The notes under the pieces: model-generated
What the model saw: the letters and a program-made list of their open reading frames with translations, nothing else
Databases searched by the model: none
What the model was told of the DNA's origin: nothing
DNA from: Candidatus Omnitrophota bacterium
GTDB taxonomy: Bacteria > Omnitrophota > Gorgyraeia > JACOVV01
Direction of reading: 5' to 3'
Assembly (NCBI GenBank): GCA_023248175.1
Contig: JAHFFC010000007.1
Coordinates: forward strand, 1 to 10,158
DNA length: 10,158 bases
Translations under genes and position numbers: made by a program
In this document: piece by piece, positions 1 through 5,955 of the stretch
Layout of the letters: each line of letters starts with the position of its first letter
Numbering within the stretch: position 1 is the first letter of the stretch

Positions 1-42
1 GGGATTAAGAGTCCCCTGCTCTACCAGCTGAGCTAATGGCGC
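1..42 (-). tRNA. tRNA-Lys (anticodon CTT), 5' portion only
   Basis: Read on the minus strand, this is the first half of a tRNA: acceptor strand GCGCCAT, the TA spacer, a D-arm GCTCAGCTGGTAGAGC, then anticodon stem GGGGA and a seven-base loop CTCTTAA. The anticodon is CTT, which reads lysine AAG codons. The 3' half (rest of the anticodon stem, variable loop, T-arm and acceptor 3' strand) lies beyond the left window edge, so acceptor pairing cannot be checked. A near-consensus promoter lies just upstream. Confidence 0.88.
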
Positions 43-52
43 TTAGACTTAA

Positions 53-82
53 ATTATAGCGCTAACTACAATTAGGAGTCAA
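53..82 (-). promoter_or_regulatory. Sigma70-type promoter of tRNA-Lys
   Basis: On the minus strand the -35 hexamer is TTGACT (bases 82-77) and the -10 hexamer is TATAAT (58-53), separated by 18 bp. The expected transcription start is around base 46, a few bases before the tRNA 5' end at 42, as is usual for bacterial tRNA genes. Both hexamers were read directly; activity is inferred. Confidence 0.72.
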
Positions 83-175
83 ACTGAATGACAATATCTT
101 TATTTAGGTTAGCGTTTTTTATATACTTCGGGAGACTTCACACCTAATTGGTTTTCTTAAGCATACTCTGGTATT

Positions 176-1618
176 TCAAGCAGGTGCAGTTTCTTTTAAT
201 AGTACTTTGGGGTTGGCGGTATGTTTCTTACTAAGGTCTATTTGTTGTTTAGTTTTTAACCCTGTCATTTTCTTAAGACCCAGTAAGTTTAATATCCTTC
301 GAAAGAAATACCGATATTGATCCCACCGGATCCGTGTAATCAAACAGAAAATCACTCGCGGTCTCATGTAAAATCTACGATTCCCGCGGCGCTGAATTTT
401 TGATAGTTCCGAAGGACTTACTTTTGCCATTTTTGGGTTAAACGTATAAAAATTAAATGTTGACCAGTCGATCTCTTCTCCCTGAGAATATTCCCGTTTC
501 CAAAGATCGTAGATTTCTGTCCCAGGAAGAGGAGTTACTTTCGTAAAATTTGCACGGCTTAAAGGCAAGGATAATGCAAACTCTACCGTATTTTCAATTT
601 CTTCATGGGTTTCTGTTGGAAATCCAATCATGAAAAAACCACACGATTCAATTCCCGCATCACTAACCCAACCGACTACTTTCCGAACCAACTCAACATT
701 TAAGTTTTTCTTAACGAGATCCAGAATTCTTTGATTTGCTGATTCAATTCCAAGCGACATAAGATAACAACCCGAACGTTTCATGAGTGCTAACATTTCC
801 GGATCCAAACGATCTATACGAACTCCGTTAGGGAGACTCCAGATGACGTCAATATTTTTACGGATAAGAGCTTCACAAAATTCGAAAACCCTTTCTCGTT
901 TAATTGTGAAATTATCATCCTCGATTTGAATTTCACGAACTCCATACTGATGGTAGAGCATCTCCATTTCATCTATAACTCCACCGACACTACGCCAGCG
1001 CATCTTCTTGCCAGCGGTAATTGGAGCACTGCAATAGGTGCAGGAATAAGGGCAGCCACGAGATGTGATAATCGGAGCCAAAGGGAATCGACGTGCAATC
1101 ATACCATGCGGCGCCTTGGGATAGCTTCTCGGATCAATTAAATCCCACGCTGGTTGGCCAAAATCATCAATGTCAGGATAGAAGGTCGGTTGGGCAGAGG
1201 TTCTAACAGGTTTCCCACCTTTCCAATAAACGATTCCCTGGATTTGTGACGGATCTTTCCCTTCAACAAGCTCGTTTAATACTATCTCCCCTTCACCAAT
1301 ACAGGCAAAATCAGCTCCAGATTGGATAAGTGCCTGAACAGGATTCGCAATTGTGTGAGGTCCTCCAATCACGGTAGGAAGACCAAAGGATTTAGCCCTT
1401 TCAACTTCGCTAACCATCTCAGGAAAGTATGTTGTCATGGAGGTCAAGCCGACCCAGTCATATTCCTTTGGGTTATAGGTCACTTCTTCGCGAAGACCGT
1501 CTATAGCCCGAACAGAGTGGCCTTTTCTCAAGAGCGAGGAAGCTAGGTAGCCAAGTCCCAGGTGGGGAGCAACAATATAACCATTATATTTTGGACTAAT
1601 TAGAAGTACTCGTGCTAT
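176..1618 (-). CDS. B12-binding-domain radical SAM protein with apparent ATA start
   Basis: Predicted cytoplasmic iron-sulfur enzyme of the cobalamin-binding radical SAM group (BchE/MiaB-like architecture), about 480 residues from base 1618. The N-terminal domain (residues 1-140) begins ARVLLISPK and has the GGPH (about 85-88) and GEGE (about 108-111) motifs common in this group. I see no DxHxxG base-off cobalamin motif. The radical SAM core has RGCPYSCTYC, with Cys189, Cys193 and Cys196 as the CxxxCxxC ligands of the 4Fe-4S cluster, followed by a TIM-barrel-like region to about residue 400 and a basic tail. No ATG, GTG or TTG occurs in frame between the stop at 1667-1669 and a TTG at 1531. 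Starting at that TTG would delete the first conserved part of the B12 domain. A strong ribosome binding site and promoter instead point to ATA at 1618. The gene stands alone between tRNA-Lys and a divergent heme-protein gene. Substrate is unknown; methyl transfer, ring formation and lipid or cofactor modification are all possible. Confidence 0.85.
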   Translation of the reverse strand: MARVLLISPKYNGYIVAPHLGLGYLASSLLRKGHSVRAIDGLREEVTYNPKEYDWVGLTSMTTYFPEMVSEVERAKSFGLPTVIGGPHTIANPVQALIQSGADFACIGEGEIVLNELVEGKDPSQIQGIVYWKGGKPVRTSAQPTFYPDIDDFGQPAWDLIDPRSYPKAPHGMIARRFPLAPIITSRGCPYSCTYCSAPITAGKKMRWRSVGGVIDEMEMLYHQYGVREIQIEDDNFTIKRERVFEFCEALIRKNIDVIWSLPNGVRIDRLDPEMLALMKRSGCYLMSLGIESANQRILDLVKKNLNVELVRKVVGWVSDAGIESCGFFMIGFPTETHEEIENTVEFALSLPLSRANFTKVTPLPGTEIYDLWKREYSQGEEIDWSTFNFYTFNPKMAKVSPSELSKIQRRGNRRFYMRPRVIFCLITRIRWDQYRYFFRRILNLLGLKKMTGLKTKQQIDLSKKHTANPKVLLKETAPA

Positions 1619-1627
1619 TTTGTACCA

Positions 1628-1636
1628 CCCCCCCTT
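1628..1636 (-). promoter_or_regulatory. Ribosome binding site deciding the radical SAM start
   Basis: The minus strand reads AAGGGGGGG, a strong purine Shine-Dalgarno-like tract, followed by TGGTACAAA and then ATA at 1618-1616. The nine-base spacing suits initiation at that ATA and is far too distant from the TTG at 1531. Confidence 0.6.
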
Positions 1637-1652
1637 ATCTGTATTAATTTGA

Positions 1653-1681
1653 ATTCTACCCAGTACTTATGAGTGTGTCAA
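1653..1681 (-). promoter_or_regulatory. Sigma70-type promoter of the radical SAM gene
   Basis: The minus strand shows a perfect -35 TTGACA (1681-1676), a 17-bp spacer and -10 TAGAAT (1658-1653). Transcription should begin near 1646, leaving a leader of about 28 bases that contains the purine-rich ribosome binding site. The gene therefore appears to be independently transcribed. Confidence 0.72.
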
Positions 1682-1972
1682 GGAAAATCTCTTCTTTACC
1701 GTAATCCCTTAGTTACCAGGAGAAAATATCTTTATTAAAAGACGAGCTATTTCCGTTGTCCAACTGTAGCCACAAGATGTTCTTCATGATTTAACGATGA
1801 CTACCATAGCTAGGTATCATTTTTCAAAAAAGGGGCACAACGCAAATGCCTCGGAGAAGACTAATACTGGCTTATTAACCTTTAGTCTGATAAAATAACG
1901 GATTAAGAGGCGTTAGGTCAGCTATAAGAGCCATTCTAATTCGGCTTAGCCAACGACCCCATAAATTTATCA
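1682..1972. other. AT-rich divergent intergenic region
   Basis: About 290 bases lie between the promoter of the minus-strand radical SAM gene and the start of the plus-strand heme-protein gene. I see no open reading frame, tRNA or strong terminator. A short imperfect inverted repeat centred on TAGCTA occurs near 1800-1815. The plus-strand promoter of the downstream gene should lie here, but no convincing -35/-10 pair is visible; TATAAG near 1923-1928 is a possible -10 without a matching -35. Confidence 0.5.
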
Positions 1973-2713
1973 ATGGTAGTCTCACATTCTCCACAAGAAA
2001 AACAGGTATTGGAAATCCGTGAACTCGGCGCGGCGGTGAATGGCGTCCGGCAGGTTAGCGACAGGCGTCTTTACTGTCAGTTTTTGGCTTTCGGGAATTG
2101 TTATCAGAGAAACCTCTTGGTGGAGGCATTGCGAAAGTCGTCGCTGGAAGTGGTTCTTTACGAAGACCTCAATGATGCTCGTGGGGTCGGTTTATTGGTT
2201 CTGTCAGAGTACCCGAATTTTTTTGTGGGAAGTTTACGGCAGTTTCTTTTGAAAGAGCCTTTTATTTCACTTGTTCCCAAACCGGAATTGACGATGTTTG
2301 GCAGAACGTATTCACTCGGACGGGAAACAGATCTGGAAGAGTGGTTGTTACGACGGCCCCGCAGGAACGCGCTCAATCCGCAATGGCCCTGGGCGGTCTG
2401 GTATCCCTTGCGGAGGAAACAGGAGTTTGCTCTATTGACACAGGAAGAGCAGGGAAAGATTCTCATGGAGCACGCCATGATCGGAATGGCTTACGGCGAA
2501 GCAGGGTACGCGCATGACATTCGGCTGGCCTGTTTTGGATTGGACAAAAATGATAACGAGTTTGTCATCGGACTAGTCGGGCCCGACCTCTATCCTTTAT
2601 CAAAAATTGTCCAAGATATGAGAAAAACCGAGCAGACCGCTAAATATATTCAATCCTTAGGACCTTTCTTTGTCGGGAAGGTCTGTTGGCAGAGCCCGTT
2701 TACGCGCCCGTAG
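1973..2713 (+). CDS. Chlorite dismutase/HemQ-family heme protein, possible coproheme decarboxylase
   Basis: 246-residue protein of the chlorite dismutase superfamily. HemQ members convert iron-coproporphyrin III to heme b; true chlorite dismutases split chlorite to chloride and oxygen. The diagnostic C-terminal half is clear: [10 protein letters not shown] (Tyr144, aligning with the catalytic YPM-x-K tyrosine of HemQ), [10 protein letters not shown] (His167, aligning with the proximal heme ligand), then [23 protein letters not shown] and GPFFVGKV. The N-terminal half (about 33-130) is the other ferredoxin-like repeat. The spacing between His167 and the GLD motif is about two residues longer than I recall for HemQ, so the distal Gln/Arg cannot be assigned with confidence. 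No signal peptide is seen, so it is probably cytoplasmic. No Shine-Dalgarno sequence precedes the ATG, and no other start exists upstream in frame before a stop at 1937-1939. The 3' end runs ten bases into the following tRNA-Arg gene. Family membership is secure; the exact reaction is not. Confidence 0.85.
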   Translation: MVVSHSPQEKQVLEIRELGAAVNGVRQVSDRRLYCQFLAFGNCYQRNLLVEALRKSSLEVVLYEDLNDARGVGLLVLSEYPNFFVGSLRQFLLKEPFISLVPKPELTMFGRTYSLGRETDLEEWLLRRPRRNALNPQWPWAVWYPLRRKQEFALLTQEEQGKILMEHAMIGMAYGEAGYAHDIRLACFGLDKNDNEFVIGLVGPDLYPLSKIVQDMRKTEQTAKYIQSLGPFFVGKVCWQSPFTRP

Positions 2714-2777
2714 CTCAGTCGGATAGAGTGCCTGGCTTCGAACCAGTAGGTCGGGAGTTCGAGTCTCCCCGGGCGCG
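2704..2777 (+). tRNA. tRNA-Arg (anticodon TCG)
   Basis: Complete 74-base cloverleaf: acceptor GCGCCCG paired with CGGGCGC, TA spacer, D-arm GCTC/GAGT, anticodon stem CCTGG/CCAGT with loop CTTCGAA, variable loop AGGTC, T-arm GGGAG/CTCCC with loop TTCGAGT, and discriminator G. The anticodon TCG reads arginine CGA-type codons. The outermost anticodon-stem pair (27-43) is C opposite T, a mismatch. No CCA is encoded, so it must be added after transcription. The first ten bases are also the last codons and stop of the upstream heme-protein gene, so the two may be co-transcribed and separated by RNase P. Confidence 0.93.
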
Positions 2778-3132
2778 CGTTTTCTCCATTCTCACTCAGA
2801 AATTCCCCAACTACAAGGCTGAACCGCATCCATCCATTGGGAAAATTTCAAGAGACAGTTTCTCTGGTCCCACAACCCTGCCAGAGATTCTTTCAGGTTG
2901 CTGAGAAACGCATGATAGGCTGAAATCAACATGCCCCCGATGATTTGCAGGAGGCTAATCACCCAGGCAGTGTGAGAATCGTGGCTATAGAGGTGTTTGC
3001 TGTGAACCTGTTCTATTAGAGAACTCTGAATCCATTTTATTTTACTTCTTTTCTCTTTCTCTGGATATCAAAATCTCACGACCCACTTCCTCTTTTACCT
3101 TCTTGGGGAATTTCTGTGGAAAAGACTCCAAC
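2778..3132. other. Intergenic spacer between tRNA-Arg and the nuo promoter
   Basis: No plus-strand gene is supported here. After the tRNA there is only a short T run (TTTT at about 2780) without a strong hairpin, so tRNA termination is uncertain. A small inverted repeat AGAGA-CAGTT-TCTCT lies near 2850-2865. The minus strand may hold a coding remnant (2792-3078). Confidence 0.45.
2792..3078 (-). pseudogene. Possible decayed membrane-protein fragment
   Basis: The spacer between tRNA-Arg and nuoJ has one minus-strand frame open for about 95 codons up to TGA at 2794-2792. It contains a hydrophobic, membrane-like run (AWVISLLQIIGGMLISAY), then a polar tail rich in Trp and Leu. There is no start codon at its beginning: the first ATG is internal, at 2932. 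A short ATG-initiated frame (MDSEFSNRTGSQQ...) beginning nearby in another phase stops just before the hydrophobic part, which could reflect a frameshifted small gene. I do not recognise the family. It may equally be a chance open frame. Confidence 0.2.
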
Positions 3133-3161
3133 TGGACAAATCCTCTTTCCTTAATTATAAT
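3133..3161 (+). promoter_or_regulatory. Sigma70-type promoter of the nuoJKLMN operon
   Basis: -35 TGGACA (3133-3138), 17-bp spacer, -10 TATAAT (3156-3161). Transcription should start near 3168, only about eleven bases before the nuoJ ATG at 3179. That gives a very short leader with no visible Shine-Dalgarno sequence. The promoter indicates that nuoJ is the first gene of this transcript, not part of a longer nuoA-N operon. Confidence 0.7.
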
Positions 3162-3178
3162 ACACTTTCTAACTTGCC

Positions 3179-3703
3179 ATGAACTCCATTTTCTTCTATT
3201 TTTTTGCAACTGTTTTGATTCTGGCTGCTTTAACGGTCGTCCTGGCAAGAAATCCCAGCTACAGCGTTCTATCATTGGTCGTTGCCATCTTTTCTCTCGC
3301 TTCCATCTTCATTCTCCTGGAAGCCTTTTTTGTCGGGGTCATTCTTTTGCTAGTCTACGCGGGGGCTGTCTTGGTTTTATTTCTGTTCGTCGTCATGCTC
3401 TTAAACCTTAATAAAGAGGAAGTGGCGCGAGTCAGACAGAGCCGTCTCCGGCCGCTGGGATTTTTAGTGGGGGCCGCTTTTCTGGTAGAGTTTCTTTGGG
3501 TCATTAAAGCTTCTACCGCAACAGAAACGAAGACCCCCGGTTCCATCCGGGGAACGATCGAAACAATCGGCAGGATTCTTTTCACCGACTATTTACTCCC
3601 TTTTGAACTGACGTCGTTTCTCCTCTTAGCGGCGGTGATCGGGATCGTTTCATTAGCGCAGGGGGCGTTGAAATCAGATGATACACAACAGCTCTCATCC
3701 TGA
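3179..3703 (+). CDS. nuoJ: NADH-quinone oxidoreductase subunit J
   Basis: Integral membrane subunit of complex I. It sits between the quinone-binding base and the antiporter-like pumping subunits, where its third helix helps transmit the redox-driven conformational change. The 174-residue product has about five hydrophobic helices. The family signature VYAGAVLVLFLFVVMLLNL (residues 59-77, with Tyr60 matching the conserved TM3 tyrosine) and the C-terminal LLPFELTSFLLLAAVIGIV (139-157) are clear. Early NPSYSVLSLV matches the usual NPV-type loop. Length is close to the roughly 180 residues of other NuoJ proteins. The ATG at 3179 gives the standard N-terminus; no ribosome binding site precedes it. 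The TGA stop lies inside a dispersed repeat (CCTGAGC core), so the last residues are probably repeat-influenced. nuoK begins 24 bases downstream. Confidence 0.96.
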   Translation: MNSIFFYFFATVLILAALTVVLARNPSYSVLSLVVAIFSLASIFILLEAFFVGVILLLVYAGAVLVLFLFVVMLLNLNKEEVARVRQSRLRPLGFLVGAAFLVEFLWVIKASTATETKTPGSIRGTIETIGRILFTDYLLPFELTSFLLLAAVIGIVSLAQGALKSDDTQQLSS

Positions 3704-3717
3704 GCTTGTCGAGGGTG
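3695..3717 (+). repeat. Short dispersed imperfect palindrome at the nuoJ/nuoK junction
   Basis: The sequence CATCCTGAGCTTGTCGAGGG resembles the widely dispersed CCTGAGCTTGTCGAAGG-type repeat of many bacterial genomes (recognised from memory, not searched). CATCCT and AGGGTG can pair as the outer arms, with one G-U. The element supplies the nuoJ stop codon TGA at 3701-3703. Its GAGGG lies about twelve bases before the nuoK ATG, where it could serve as a distant ribosome binding site. Confidence 0.6.
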
Positions 3718-3727
3718 TATTTAAATC

Positions 3728-4030
3728 ATGCCAGGCTTATCACACTATCTGATTCTAAGCGGTATCCTTTTCTCCATTGGGTTAGTCGGCGTTACCACCA
3801 GTCGCAACGTCTTAAAAATCCTGCTTTCGCTGGAACTGCTTCTGAACGCCGCCAACCTCTCTTTTGTCGCTTTCTCACGCTACAACGGCGATTACACAGG
3901 GCAGTTGGTGGTTTTCTTTGTGATGCTGGTGGCGGCGGCGGAAGTGGCAATTGGTCTGGCGATTGTCGTCTTGATGTACCGCAATGCTAAAACGATTCAA
4001 GCGGATGACCTGAAGGAGCTGCGATGGTAA
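3728..4030 (+). CDS. nuoK: NADH-quinone oxidoreductase subunit K
   Basis: Small three-helix membrane subunit of complex I, related to MrpC, forming a proton path beside NuoN. The product is exactly 100 residues, the usual NuoK length. The two membrane glutamates needed for proton transfer are present at family positions: Glu36 (LLSLELLLNAANL) and Glu72 (LVAAAEVAIGLAIVV). The conserved RNVLKILLSLE stretch fixes the frame. The start at 3728 fits the family; the only purine-rich tract upstream is the GAGGG contributed by the repeat. The stop overlaps nuoL by seven bases (ATGGTAA), suggesting translational coupling. Confidence 0.97.
   Translation: MPGLSHYLILSGILFSIGLVGVTTSRNVLKILLSLELLLNAANLSFVAFSRYNGDYTGQLVVFFVMLVAAAEVAIGLAIVVLMYRNAKTIQADDLKELRW
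4013..4018 (+). promoter_or_regulatory. Ribosome binding site of nuoL inside nuoK
   Basis: AAGGAG followed by five bases and the nuoL ATG at 4024. It lies within the last codons of nuoK and supports the overlapping start. Confidence 0.7.
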
Positions 4031-5895
4031 TCCCTTTTCTTGGCTGGTTGATTCTTTTTTCCCCATTGGCCGCTTGCGTGCTGATTACGCTTTTCTTTCT
4101 CCGTTCTAAAACTTGGAGCGCGGCCCTCGCCGTGACAAGCCTTCTTTTCACATTCGTCTGCACTCTGTTGCTTTTCTTTCAGATTCTTCAGGGACGACAG
4201 CCCAGCTTAATTGAGCAGTCTCTTGCGTGGATTCGCATAGGCCCGCTGGCGATTGATTTCGGCGTTATCGTTGATCCCCTTTCCGTTCTGATGCTTCTTG
4301 TAGTGACCGGTGTTGGCAGTGCCATTTTCATCTACTCCATCGGCTACATGCAGGAAGACCCCAGTTTTCCGCGGTTCTTTGCCTCTCTTTCCTTCTTTGC
4401 TTTTTCAATGATCGGTATTGTCCTCGCCAACAATTTCCTTCAGCTTTTCATGTTCTGGGAATTGGTGGGGCTCAGCTCTTATTTACTGATTGGATTCTGG
4501 TATGAGAAAGCCTCCGCTGCTGACGCGGGGGTGAAAGCGTTCGTTGTGAACCGCGTCGCCGACTTTGGATTTCTATGCGGCATCATCCTCTTATGGAGTG
4601 TCTCTGATTTGGGGAGCGGTAGAAGTTTTCTCTTCTCCCATCTTTTAGGGGTCGTGCCGCATCTCAACAAAGAGCTCCTCCATTGGACTGCGCTTCTGAT
4701 TTTCTGCGGCGTCATCGGAAAATCCGCACAGGTTCCTCTGCATGTCTGGCTGCCGGATGCCATGGAAGGTCCCACCCCTGTGAGCGCTCTGATCCATGCC
4801 GCCACGATGGTCGCGGCAGGGATTTATCTGTTGAGCCGTGTTTTCTTTCTCTTTGAACCGATGCCGAATGTTCTTTCTATCGTCGCGCACGTCGGTGCGA
4901 TCACCGCTTTTCTCGCGGCCACGCTGGCAGTCACGGAAAACGACATCAAAAAAATCCTCGCCTACTCGACCATCAGCCAGCTCGGGTACATGGTCATGGC
5001 AATGGGGCTGGGGGGGAATGTTGCCGGAATGTATCATTTGACGACTCATGCTTTCTTCAAAGCGCTCTTATTCCTTGGAGCTGGCAGTGTCATCCACGCT
5101 TTGCATGAACAAAATATCTGGCAAATGGGTGGCTTGGTGAAACAGATGCCGGTCACGGGAATCACTTTCCTAATCGGAACCTTGGCTCTCTGCGGAATTT
5201 TTCCATTCAGTGGATTCTGGAGCAAAGATGAAATCCTTCTTCTAGCGGCGTCGCACAACTCCTTTCTTTATGGGTTAGCCACTCTGACGGCAGGATTGAC
5301 TGCTTTTTACATGGGCCGCCTTTGCTGGGTAGTATTCTTTGGCGATCCTCACTCATCATCGCATCCCACGCACGAATCTCCCAAAATCATGACGTTCCCA
5401 CTGGTCTTTTTAGCGGTTCTCTCCGTCGTTGGCGGTTTCCTAGGAATTCCCCAGTTCCTTCACCCCGGTGAACCTACCGAATTCAATGGGAACGTGGCTT
5501 TGATATCCAGTACCGTTGCCGTCGGTGGACTTCTACTCTCCTATTTTGTCTACGGCAAATGCCCCCATCATGATCCCCTAGAAAAAGGACTAGGACCTCT
5601 TTATTCTCTATTAAAAAACAAATACTTCTTTGACGTCGTTTATCGCTGGTACGTGGAAGCGATTCAACAGCGAGTGGCGTTGATTTTTTATCTGATCGAA
5701 AAATATTTGATCGTCCGTTTGGGAATCCATGGCACTACGTGGACCGCCAAGAAAGCTGGAGGAGTTCTTCGTTACTTGCAAACAGGCACTGTGCAGATTT
5801 ATGCTTTGATATTCGTGTTGGGAGTGGCTTATTTATTTTGGAAACTCATCCAGTGTCCCCTCTCCCCTCTGGGGAGAGGGTCAGGCCTGCCCTGA
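4024..5895 (+). CDS. nuoL: NADH-quinone oxidoreductase subunit L
   Basis: Distal antiporter-like proton-pumping subunit of complex I with the long lateral helix. The 623-residue product has the expected hydrophobic helices. Key charged residues are intact: Glu146 (FMFWELVGLSSYLLIG, TM5), Lys233 (GKSAQVPLHVWLPDAMEGPT, TM7), His258 (LIHAATMV, TM8), Lys346 (HAFFKALLFLGAG) and Lys401 (FSGFWSKDEIL, TM12). The C-terminal region (from about 520) contains the connecting amphipathic helix and final anchor (IYALIFVLGVAYLFWKLI). The last 14 residues (QCPLSPLGRGSGLP) are encoded by a GC-rich dispersed repeat, and the TGA stop is part of that repeat, so the natural C-terminus probably ended near the anchor helix. 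It overlaps nuoK and is followed by a 60-base repeat-filled gap before nuoM. Confidence 0.97.
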   Translation: MVIPFLGWLILFSPLAACVLITLFFLRSKTWSAALAVTSLLFTFVCTLLLFFQILQGRQPSLIEQSLAWIRIGPLAIDFGVIVDPLSVLMLLVVTGVGSAIFIYSIGYMQEDPSFPRFFASLSFFAFSMIGIVLANNFLQLFMFWELVGLSSYLLIGFWYEKASAADAGVKAFVVNRVADFGFLCGIILLWSVSDLGSGRSFLFSHLLGVVPHLNKELLHWTALLIFCGVIGKSAQVPLHVWLPDAMEGPTPVSALIHAATMVAAGIYLLSRVFFLFEPMPNVLSIVAHVGAITAFLAATLAVTENDIKKILAYSTISQLGYMVMAMGLGGNVAGMYHLTTHAFFKALLFLGAGSVIHALHEQNIWQMGGLVKQMPVTGITFLIGTLALCGIFPFSGFWSKDEILLLAASHNSFLYGLATLTAGLTAFYMGRLCWVVFFGDPHSSSHPTHESPKIMTFPLVFLAVLSVVGGFLGIPQFLHPGEPTEFNGNVALISSTVAVGGLLLSYFVYGKCPHHDPLEKGLGPLYSLLKNKYFFDVVYRWYVEAIQQRVALIFYLIEKYLIVRLGIHGTTWTAKKAGGVLRYLQTGTVQIYALIFVLGVAYLFWKLIQCPLSPLGRGSGLP

Positions 5896-5946
5896 GCGAA
5901 GCCTGCCCTGAGCACCGTCGAAGGGTCGAAGGGGTGAGGGGAAAGG
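5857..5946 (+). repeat. Composite dispersed repeat spanning the nuoL 3' end and nuoL/nuoM gap
   Basis: The left part is a perfect 10-bp stem CCCTCTCCCC (5858-5867) / GGGGAGAGGG (5871-5880) with a TCT loop. The right part (about 5930-5946) continues GGGGTGAGGGGAAAGG. Together these resemble a common dispersed element of the form ccctctcccc-tct-ggggagaggg...ggtgagggg (recognised from memory). The left part is translated as the nuoL tail. The right end runs into the nuoM ribosome binding site. No T run follows the hairpin, so it is not an obvious terminator. Confidence 0.65.
5885..5928 (+). repeat. Second repeat nested inside the composite element
   Basis: Two direct copies of GCCTGCCCTGAGC (5885-5897 and 5901-5913) are separated by GAA and followed by ACCGTCGAAGGGTCGA. 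This shares the CCTGAGC...GTCGA-GGG core with the element after nuoJ. It separates the two halves of the GC-rich hairpin repeat. The first CCTGAGC provides the nuoL stop codon (5893-5895). Confidence 0.6.
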
Positions 5947-5948
5947 AG
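5942..5948 (+). promoter_or_regulatory. Ribosome binding site of nuoM
   Basis: AAAGGAG followed by seven bases and GTG at 5956. It decides the GTG start of nuoM and abuts the right edge of the composite repeat. Confidence 0.72.
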
Positions 5949-5955
5949 TTGAGTA

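Noticed and set aside
59..120. Inverted repeat CGCTAAC (60-66) / GTTAGCG (108-114) followed by six T, resembling a plus-strand terminator
   Set aside because: The loop is over 40 bases and no plus-strand gene precedes it; the region is better explained by the minus-strand tRNA promoter lying between the arms.
1850..1972. Promoter for the chlorite dismutase-family gene (TATAAG near 1923)
   Set aside because: No -35 hexamer at acceptable spacing was found, so it is not listed as a feature.
2686..2904. Plus-strand open frame across tRNA-Arg
   Set aside because: Its sequence is a translation of the tRNA itself ([20 protein letters not shown]), a well-known spurious protein type.
3042..3275. Minus-strand 77-codon frame overlapping the nuoJ start and promoter
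   Set aside because: Its first half is the complement of nuoJ and the rest is Lys/Glu-rich low-complexity sequence antisense to a pyrimidine-rich leader; no family recognised.
4645..5049. 134-codon minus-strand frame inside nuoL
   Set aside because: Antisense shadow of conserved nuoL helices; composition is that of reverse-complemented hydrophobic codons.
5858..5880. Strong hairpin at the nuoL end as an intra-operon terminator
   Set aside because: No T run follows, nuoM has a good ribosome binding site downstream, and the hairpin belongs to a dispersed repeat.
5885..5913. Two tandem units as a CRISPR array
   Set aside because: Units are 13 bp with a 3-bp gap and no variable spacers; no cas genes are present.
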